A stretch of 5,119 nt of DNA from Bacteroidota bacterium (lineage in GTDB: Bacteria; Bacteroidota; Bacteroidia; Chitinophagales; Chitinophagaceae): positions 1-5,119 of the forward strand of contig JAJXYG010000216.1 in NCBI GenBank assembly GCA_021780705.1, read 5' to 3'. The translations under genes and the position numbers were made by a program. A model generated the notes under the pieces. It did not search any database, was not told where the DNA came from, and saw nothing but the letters and a program-made list of their open reading frames with translations. Of this stretch, positions 1 through 5,119 are shown in pieces (the first letter of the stretch is position 1; the number at the start of each line of letters is the position of its first letter).

Positions 1-308
1 AATCCTTGCCTACGATGCATTCCAGATATAGAGGGGACAGGGAAGTTTCGGGATCAGCCATGGCTATTATATTTCTGTTGCTGAGGGGAGTAAATTTAAT
101 TTTTTTTCAGGCTCCTTGCGTTCCCAACTGGGCGTGCTCAAAATTAAGGGCTCCCGATTGCCTTTGGTATACCTAATTCTGACTATTTATGGGTGGGTAT
201 CCTGGTAATGGGTGTTATGGTAATGCCAGAATTCCTGGTATGCCCAGAAATATTCCGGGAGGGATTCTTTTGGGGTAACTGTTACACAAACCCGATTTAG
301 GTTCTATC

Positions 309-324
309 CACAATGGGTATTGTG
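309..324. repeat. Short perfect inverted repeat
   Basis: cacaat (309-314) and attgtg (319-324) are perfect 6-base reverse complements around the tetranucleotide gggt. The size suits a small operator half-site pair or a minor hairpin. No promoter is visible beside it, so no role can be assigned. Confidence 0.25.
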
Positions 325-351
325 AAGGTATAACAGGTTCCTGGTATTGTC

Positions 352-377
352 AATCGAAAAATGAGGCCTTTTTGATT
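352..377. repeat. A/T-rich inverted repeat
   Basis: aatc and aaaaa (352-355, 357-361) pair with ttttt and gatt (369-373, 374-377), with g356 bulged and a 7-base loop (362-368). On the minus strand this places a run of five T residues in the 3' arm, about 100 bases beyond the susD-like stop. The stem is almost all A/T and therefore weak. It could be a secondary transcription end, but chance is equally plausible. Confidence 0.25.
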
Positions 378-412
378 TTGAAATTATCAGTGAATAATGG
401 CAAGCAGGGAGG

Positions 413-459
413 GCTGCCGGGTTTATCTTCCGCCCGGGGACATTCCATTACCCGGCAGC
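413..459 (-). terminator. GC-rich stem-loop just after the susD-like stop (possible 3' end or RNA-stability element)
   Basis: A perfect 10-bp inverted repeat pairs 413-422 (gctgccgggt) with 450-459 (acccggcagc) around a 27-base loop. It lies 15 bases beyond the susD-like stop, where an operon's 3' hairpin would be expected. Eight of the ten pairs are G-C. There is no T-run after it in the direction of transcription, so it is not a textbook intrinsic terminator; it may instead protect the 3' end or act in termination by another route. The loop contains cccggg (433-438), which gives shorter alternative pairings: 417-421 with 433-437, or 434-438 with 451-455. Confidence 0.4.
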
Positions 460-474
460 TCATCCTTCCCGTAC

Positions 475-1776
475 TTATTCTGTTACTGGTAATGGAAATT
501 CAGTCCACACATTGTCACCCGGACGGTCAAGCGGCAGTTCATTTAACCGGTTGTAACGCCTCAGGTCAATCCAGCGGTGTCCTTCGAAATACAGGGAGTA
601 CCTTCGCTCGTAAAGCATTTCGTCTGTCAGGGCCAGTTGGGTAAGTGCGCCGCTGTAGTCTGCAAGACCGTGCCTATGGCGAATAATATTTAATGCCATA
701 ACCGCATTGTTGAAATTATTCAACTGGATATTGGCTTCCGCATAAATTAGGATCAATTCCTCATTTCTGATTATCGGGATGGGGGCAGTGGCAGAAGTGT
801 ATACCCAGACATCCCGGTTGCTGCTTAAACCGGCTGGAATTGAAGCCGTGGTATTACGCAGGGTGGCTTTGTTGATACGGTCATCCCCCGGCAGGATGTC
901 CTGCGCGAAAGACGGATGGGCAACCCGTACCTCCCCGTTTTGATTTTGAGGAATAAAGGCCGGGTTCAACTGATCACCGGAACCGGTTCCAAAAACAGAG
1001 TTTACTCCCATATAGAAATCTCCGTTTAAATCAAAGAAGGATTGACTTAAGGCAGTTAATGCCTCGCTCCAGTTTTGACGATACACATCAACCCGGGCTG
1101 CCAGTGCACGGTTGAATTTTACCAGACCCGGGCTGTCATTGAATGACCCGAATCCCGCCAGGGGGAATTCCACCTCAGCGCCTGAAAGGTCAGTCATTCC
1201 CTGGTCCAGCAGGGAAGAAATGTCTGAGAGCCCCGTCGCATAATCCACCACAGGTCCGGGGTTATTGGGATCAGCCACATCCACCCGGATGCCATTTGAA
1301 TCTGTAAGATTAAGATTCAGTAATAGCTGGTAGGCCATGATGGTTTTGGCAAAACCAGTATAGGCTTTTCGTTGCACATCGGTGATCAGAGTGGAATGCG
1401 TGGCTGCATCAATGAGTACATTGCAGTTTTTGATTACCCGGTAGCGGGATGCCCAAGGGGAAGTAATATAGAAATTGCTGCCGCTTAAGGTGGCATTATT
1501 GGCCCCTAACAGGTCAGTGACATACCGTGGTTCTGAATTCGAGAAATGATAAAACTCTCTTCCAATGATTCCCACATCATCCAGATAGAATGCGATGGAA
1601 TTTCGCATGCCGGATTCGGTCCCGCTGACCAGGTTGTTCAATTCGGCAATGGTAGCATTGCTCTGGTAGGCCTCTACGGTGGGACCGTTTAAATTCCCGT
1701 AGTCCTTTTTACACGCAAAAAACAAGGTGGATAATAGGGAAATGGCCGCAATTTGTATGCTGATATTCTTTTTCAT
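475..1776 (-). CDS. SusD/RagB family nutrient-binding outer-membrane lipoprotein
   Basis: This is the surface lipoprotein that caps the SusC barrel and captures substrate. Residues 1-22 are a lipoprotein signal peptide: KK at 2-3, a hydrophobic core, and a lipobox-like LFFAC with Cys22 as the predicted lipidated residue. Lys-Lys-Asp follows the Cys, possibly serving as a surface-export cue. The N-terminal SusD-like region spans about 25-230 and includes helical, TPR-like stretches such as VKFNRALAARVDVYRQNWSE (219-238). The C-terminal SusD/RagB region is clearest: IIRNEELILIYAEANIQLNN (335-354), ALNIIRHRHGL (361-371), and then LYERRYSLYFEGHRWIDLRR (388-407), which carries the family's E-R-R...E-G-R/H-R-W-D-L-R hallmark. 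It ends with FPLP before VTE, like other SusD C-termini. At 433 residues it is compact, since many relatives have 450-600. The ATG is preceded by an A/T-rich gap without a Shine-Dalgarno sequence. The 18-base gap to SusC implies one transcript. The bound ligand is unknown. Confidence 0.96.
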   Translation of the reverse strand: MKKNISIQIAAISLLSTLFFACKKDYGNLNGPTVEAYQSNATIAELNNLVSGTESGMRNSIAFYLDDVGIIGREFYHFSNSEPRYVTDLLGANNATLSGSNFYITSPWASRYRVIKNCNVLIDAATHSTLITDVQRKAYTGFAKTIMAYQLLLNLNLTDSNGIRVDVADPNNPGPVVDYATGLSDISSLLDQGMTDLSGAEVEFPLAGFGSFNDSPGLVKFNRALAARVDVYRQNWSEALTALSQSFFDLNGDFYMGVNSVFGTGSGDQLNPAFIPQNQNGEVRVAHPSFAQDILPGDDRINKATLRNTTASIPAGLSSNRDVWVYTSATAPIPIIRNEELILIYAEANIQLNNFNNAVMALNIIRHRHGLADYSGALTQLALTDEMLYERRYSLYFEGHRWIDLRRYNRLNELPLDRPGDNVWTEFPLPVTE

Positions 1777-1794
1777 GATAAAAGTAATTATTGA

Positions 1795-4761
1795 TTAAAA
1801 GTCGAATGAAATATGAAAATCTGCCCGCTTGCTGGAAGGATACGGGTCCACGTCCACTCCGGTGGAAAGCCCCGTACTCAGGCCCTGTTGGGTAGCTCCG
1901 AACCCAAAGTTGGACACTTCGGGATCATACGACTTGTAATGAGTGATGGTTAGGTAATCATTCAGGGAAACGCCGACCCGTATCCTCTTTACCATATGGC
2001 CGGGAATCTTGTTGAAGGAATAATACAACCCTATTTCCCGTAGGCGAAGGTAACTGGCATCCTGCACGAATATCCGGGCAGAGGTCCCGATTTGCATCAT
2101 GCGATAAACAGCATCGGGTACCCCTAATTTGTTGGTTATCTTGTCATAGTCGGCACTGGTGCCACCAAAGTCATTTTCCAAAGAGGTCAGGTTGATGTTG
2201 TCACCCCCTTCCTTCCAGTGAAGCAGGAACCGGAGACTCCATTTTCCAAAGAAGGTAATTTCATTGTAGGTGTTCATCTGGAATTTGGGTTCGGCATCGC
2301 CCAACACCCCGACTCCATTACCATTGAGCCCTACGATCTGGGTGGCGGATTTCCCCTCCTGGATCTGGAAGGAGCCGAGAATATAGCCGAAAGAACCCTG
2401 AGGTACCGGAGGAATGATTAGCCGGGTTACCTTGGACCGGTTCAGCCAAAAATTGACGGAAGTATTCCAGGTGACAATCCGGCTTTCCACCGGAACGGCA
2501 TTCAGGCCCAGTTCGACGCCGCGATTTCGAAGGTCACCCGCATTTACCCATTTGCTGGAATAGCCTGAGGAAGATGGCAGGCTTTGCAACATAAGAAAAT
2601 CATGAATAGTCTTGTCATAATAGGTCAGTTCCAATCCTACCCGGCTGTGGAGCATGCTGAAATCTATACCGGTTTCAAATTCTTTCTGCCGCTCCGGTTT
2701 AATGGACGGGTCTCCCTGCTGGGTGCTGACAATCACCCCGGGATTGCCATTGATATTGGAGATGACCATTCCGGTGAACTTGCTGCCAAATACGGGCACA
2801 TTGTTGGCTTGTCCATAAGCTGCCCGCAATTTAAGGTTGTCCAAAAACCCTTCAGGGATTACGCCTGCCCTGGTAAGATCCCAGGATATTCCGGCCTTGG
2901 GATAGGTATAGAATACGGATTCGTTGCCATTATTGCTGCTTCTGTCGAATCGTACCCCTGCAGTCAGGGTAAGGGCATCATACAGATTGGCTTCTTCCTG
3001 AATGAAAAGACCGGTGTTCAGATATTTGTTTCGAAATTGGGTGGCATTCAATGCCCCGGCCTGGTTGATGTTGCTCTGTCCGGCTATTACCTGGGAAGCT
3101 ACATTTAGCAGATTGTCATAATCACCGGTTTCCTGGGTCAAACCAGCTGAGGTGGTGAGTGATGCGTGATTTGAAGGGGTAAAGGTATTGACCACTGAAG
3201 CGAGGTAGTTGGTGTTCAGATTTTTGGTAAATCCCTGGATGGAGGTGCCTTTATTGATGGCCTGCCATTGCAGGGTTCCAGGAAACAGGGCACTGGTCTG
3301 AAGGTCATAAAAATCAAATCCCCCGCGGGCTATTAACCGGGTAGTACTGACCTGGTTGCTTTGCAGGGTGGCTTCCAGGTTCAATCCTGTGATAAACCGG
3401 TTCACGGTTTCGTTATTGGTCATGAGGGCGATGGTTTGCAATGGATTGGCCGCCGCAAATGGATTGACCGGGAAATTGCCCTTGGCATCGGGATGCAATT
3501 GGGCGAAAGAAGGGGTGGAAGACAGGGCTATGCCGGTAGTCACCCCTACGTTGTCATTGCCAAACAATCCCCTGTCCGCAGAAGAATTGATATAATTGGT
3601 ACTGATGCCAATTTTTATCTTTTGAGAAATATGATGATCCAGGTTCAGCCGCATACTGGTATTCCGGTAGCCGGTTCTCTTCACGATCCCCCCTTCATCT
3701 TTTTGGTCGGCAGAAAAGAAAAAAGAAGTTTGGGCATTTCCGCCGGTAATACTGAGATCCGTATTTCTGGCAAAGCCGGTATTGCCATAAATTTCTTTTT
3801 CATAATCATAAATGTGGCCGGCAGCCTGGGCATCCAGGAATTCCTGTCGAAGTGCGGCACTGGTGGCGCTGTCGCTGGAGAGACTGGCGGCCCGGTCTGC
3901 GGTAAATTGTCTCACTCCCAGCAATTTCCTGGCAGTGATCAGACCCACATCCTGCGACAGAGAAATCGCGGTTTTTCCCTGCCTGCCTCTTTTGGTGGTG
4001 ATGAGTACCACCCCTGCTGCTGCGCGTGAACCATAGATGGCAGCCGCCGAAGCGCCCTTGAGGATTTCAATGTCTGCAATATCTTCCGGATTGAGGTCCG
4101 CAATTCGACTGGAAGGATTGTCCTGGGTGGAGGTAGGAGACCCTCCACTTGCGGCATTGGTGACGGCATTCAAACCTGCCGAGGTGGAGCTGTTGTCTAC
4201 AAACACCCCGTCCACCACGTAAAGCGGTTGGGTATTGCCGTACACGGAGGTAACCCCGCGGAGTTTGACAGAAATGCCACCTCCCGGTGCCCCTGAATTC
4301 GCATTGATATAGGCGCCTGGAATTTTGCCTTCCAGGGCCTCGTCGAAGGTCTGGGATGGGGCTATCCCGTCCAGTTCTTTGGAGGAAATCGTGGTTACTG
4401 CATTGGCCAGGTTTCTTCGTTTCACCGAAGTAGCCAGACCGGTAACCACCACTTCATCCAGGTTGGCCACATCCCGGGAAAGAACGATCCGGGTCGAATT
4501 AAGTGTATCGGTTCGAAGGGTCCTGGATTTAAAGCCTACCGCACTTATGGTAAGTGTGGAATTATTCTCACCGGTCAAGGTGAACATTCCCTGTGCATCC
4601 GCAATCAGGGTGTTTCTCCTGTTAACCAGAATGGAGGCACCGGCAACCGGCTGCCCGTCAGTCTGGGTAACCTGTAGGCTGAGGGTGTGGTCCTGGGCCT
4701 TTGAGAGAAAAGGGATCATGGAGAGCCATGCCATTCCCAGGAAGAGTATGAATTGTTTCAT
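1795..4761 (-). CDS. SusC/RagA family TonB-dependent outer-membrane receptor
   Basis: This is the TonB-powered outer-membrane channel of a SusCD nutrient importer; at 988 residues it is full length for the family. Residues 1-22 form a signal peptide (K2, hydrophobic core, S-K-A before Q23), which supports this start. Residues about 26-95 are a carboxypeptidase-regulatory-like beta-sandwich with the typical SAVGFKSR strand. A TonB-box-like segment, LDEVVVTGLAT, is at 101-111. The plug follows, with NANSGAPGGG (153-162), the SusC signature around LRGVTSVYGNTQPLYVVDGV (167-186), and IEILKGASAAAIYGSRAAAG (231-250) leading into LITTKRGR. The rest is a 22-strand-type beta barrel, including a typical TYYDKTIHDFL stretch (713-723), and ends in aromatic HISFDF, the usual barrel-assembly signal. 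There is no STN domain, so direct sigma/anti-sigma signalling is unlikely. The SusD-like partner begins 18 bases downstream. The plug wording (VKRRNLANAV and NANSGAPGGG) resembles a recurring SusC subgroup. The substrate cannot be inferred from sequence alone. Confidence 0.97.
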   Translation of the reverse strand: MKQFILFLGMAWLSMIPFLSKAQDHTLSLQVTQTDGQPVAGASILVNRRNTLIADAQGMFTLTGENNSTLTISAVGFKSRTLRTDTLNSTRIVLSRDVANLDEVVVTGLATSVKRRNLANAVTTISSKELDGIAPSQTFDEALEGKIPGAYINANSGAPGGGISVKLRGVTSVYGNTQPLYVVDGVFVDNSSTSAGLNAVTNAASGGSPTSTQDNPSSRIADLNPEDIADIEILKGASAAAIYGSRAAAGVVLITTKRGRQGKTAISLSQDVGLITARKLLGVRQFTADRAASLSSDSATSAALRQEFLDAQAAGHIYDYEKEIYGNTGFARNTDLSITGGNAQTSFFFSADQKDEGGIVKRTGYRNTSMRLNLDHHISQKIKIGISTNYINSSADRGLFGNDNVGVTTGIALSSTPSFAQLHPDAKGNFPVNPFAAANPLQTIALMTNNETVNRFITGLNLEATLQSNQVSTTRLIARGGFDFYDLQTSALFPGTLQWQAINKGTSIQGFTKNLNTNYLASVVNTFTPSNHASLTTSAGLTQETGDYDNLLNVASQVIAGQSNINQAGALNATQFRNKYLNTGLFIQEEANLYDALTLTAGVRFDRSSNNGNESVFYTYPKAGISWDLTRAGVIPEGFLDNLKLRAAYGQANNVPVFGSKFTGMVISNINGNPGVIVSTQQGDPSIKPERQKEFETGIDFSMLHSRVGLELTYYDKTIHDFLMLQSLPSSSGYSSKWVNAGDLRNRGVELGLNAVPVESRIVTWNTSVNFWLNRSKVTRLIIPPVPQGSFGYILGSFQIQEGKSATQIVGLNGNGVGVLGDAEPKFQMNTYNEITFFGKWSLRFLLHWKEGGDNINLTSLENDFGGTSADYDKITNKLGVPDAVYRMMQIGTSARIFVQDASYLRLREIGLYYSFNKIPGHMVKRIRVGVSLNDYLTITHYKSYDPEVSNFGFGATQQGLSTGLSTGVDVDPYPSSKRADFHISFDF

Positions 4762-4797
4762 TTTTTGTTTTGCATTTTTAAGTTTTGGTGAATGGGT
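4762..4797 (-). promoter_or_regulatory. Short A-rich leader between AhpD-like gene and susC-like gene
   Basis: These 36 bases separate the AhpD-like stop from the SusC-like ATG. Read on the minus strand they are A-rich with no GGAGG-like ribosome binding site, as is usual in Bacteroidota, where A-rich leaders support initiation. I find neither the Bacteroidota TAnnTTTG -7 element nor a hairpin followed by T residues. The simplest reading is cotranscription with the upstream gene, although a noncanonical promoter cannot be excluded. An out-of-frame ATG at 4775 opens a five-codon reading frame whose TGA overlaps the SusC ATG. Confidence 0.4.
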
Positions 4798-5119
4798 TTA
4801 GACGGGTTGGGCGATTGAAAAGATGTAATTTCCGTAGCCATGCTCGGCTATTTGCCTTGCCCTTAGCGGGTAGGAGGACAGGTCGGTGGGCGTATGGGCT
4901 GCGAGGCCATCCACATACCGGTTGAACATGCAGAACATTGCCGCAATCAGGACCGTGTCGTGGATATCCCGGTCCGTTGCTCCTGCCAGTCTTGCTTTTT
5001 CAATTTGATCGGTAGTTACCTGCTTTCCTCCTTTTTGCACGCTACCGGCAATGGTTAACAGTGCTTTCATCTTTTCAGAAATGCGCGCTTGCTGAATATC
5101 CTTTTTCACTTCATTGATG
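4798..5119 (-). CDS. Carboxymuconolactone decarboxylase / AhpD-like family protein (5' end beyond window)
   Basis: This is the C-terminal 106 codons of a protein in the carboxymuconolactone decarboxylase / alkylhydroperoxidase D-like superfamily, small helical proteins that are usually cytoplasmic. A GTG at 5109-5107 could pass as a start, but the frame stays open through Ile-Asn-Glu to the edge, so I read it as an internal Val and the gene as cut by the window. Recognisable parts, numbered from the first full codon, are SEKMKALLTIA (14-24), QKGGKQVT (28-35) and GATDRDIHDTVLIAAMFCMF followed by NRYVDGL (46-72), the characteristic second helical region. The catalytic Cys-X-X-Cys or Glu/Cys/His segment of the family normally lies about 60-80 residues earlier and is not visible, so redox activity cannot be judged. 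Family members are about 180-200 residues, so nearly half is missing. It ends 36 bases before the SusC-like gene on the same strand. Family assignment is firm; the reaction is unknown. Confidence 0.85.
   Translation of the reverse strand, partial: INEVKKDIQQARISEKMKALLTIAGSVQKGGKQVTTDQIEKARLAGATDRDIHDTVLIAAMFCMFNRYVDGLAAHTPTDLSSYPLRARQIAEHGYGNYIFSIAQPV

Larger units (their letters stand above)
1..474. other. 474-base region without a supportable gene
   Basis: I checked all six frames of this stretch, downstream of the susD-like gene, and found no reading frame with recognisable protein content. Apart from the three inverted repeats listed separately, it contains three copies of tcctggta (200-207, 233-240, 339-346), a small palindrome gtaac-t-gttac (275-285), an 8-base palindrome ggtatacc (166-173), and a run of eight T on the plus strand near 100-107. 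A minus-strand frame opens at an ATG at 61 and runs off the edge. I see no tRNA, CRISPR or insertion-sequence ends. It reads as an intergenic region following the operon, possibly including the leader of a neighbouring gene outside the window. Confidence 0.6.

Noticed and set aside
84..107. Run of eight T near 100-107 as a plus-strand intrinsic terminator
   Set aside because: The sequence before it offers only the A/T palindrome taaattta and no GC-rich stem, and no plus-strand gene ends convincingly upstream.
15..173. Plus-strand frame beginning at ATG 15, about 53 codons
   Set aside because: The translation has no recognisable features, no leader sequence supports the start, and the composition is not convincing for a protein.
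372..644. Plus-strand frame of 90 codons overlapping the end of the susD-like gene
   Set aside because: It covers the conserved C-terminal SusD coding region in antisense and the 3' stem-loop. Its protein shows no family features and it uses a non-ATG start.
2584..3108. Plus-strand open frame of 174 codons opposite the SusC barrel
   Set aside because: It is antisense to the strongly supported barrel coding region, with no leader and no family resemblance.
3361..4029. Long plus-strand open frame of 222 codons opposite the SusC-like gene
   Set aside because: It lies wholly antisense to a receptor with clear domains and conserved motifs. The translation has no recognisable fold or signal and reads as a by-product of the codon use of the real gene.
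5107..5109. GTG as the start codon of the AhpD-like gene
   Set aside because: The frame continues upstream without a stop to the window edge, and the family normally has some 80 more N-terminal residues including the catalytic cysteine region.

Overview
The window looks like part of a Bacteroidota chromosome, and the Chitinophagaceae or relatives are a reasonable guess. It carries a SusC/RagA-type TonB-dependent receptor immediately followed by its SusD/RagB-type lipoprotein, an arrangement characteristic of that phylum. The leaders before the genes are A-rich with no GGAGG-type ribosome binding site, which also fits. Base composition is roughly balanced. The genus guess rests on remembered family resemblance, not on a search.

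Layout: all three recognisable genes lie on the minus strand, so they are read from the right edge leftward. (1) 5119-4798 is the C-terminal part of a carboxymuconolactone decarboxylase / AhpD-like protein; its start lies beyond the window. (2) After 36 A-rich bases, 4761-1795 encodes a complete 988-residue SusC-like receptor. (3) After only 18 bases, 1776-475 encodes a complete 433-residue SusD-like lipoprotein. (4) The remaining 474 bases at the left edge hold no gene I can support. They contain a strong GC-rich stem-loop just after the susD stop, two weaker inverted repeats and a short repeated motif.

Function: the SusC barrel and SusD lid should form one outer-membrane nutrient importer powered by TonB-ExbBD. 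No glycoside hydrolase, peptidase, sulfatase or regulator is visible, so the substrate cannot be named. The receptor has a carboxypeptidase-regulatory-like domain at its N-terminus and no STN signalling domain, so direct signalling to an anti-sigma factor is not expected. The AhpD-like gene may share the transcript, because the gap has no recognisable promoter or terminator, but its functional link to the importer is unknown.

I see no clear evidence of an undescribed system. The points most worth a second look are the AhpD-like gene beside the importer, the 3' stem-loop with alternative pairings, and the unexplained left-edge region.
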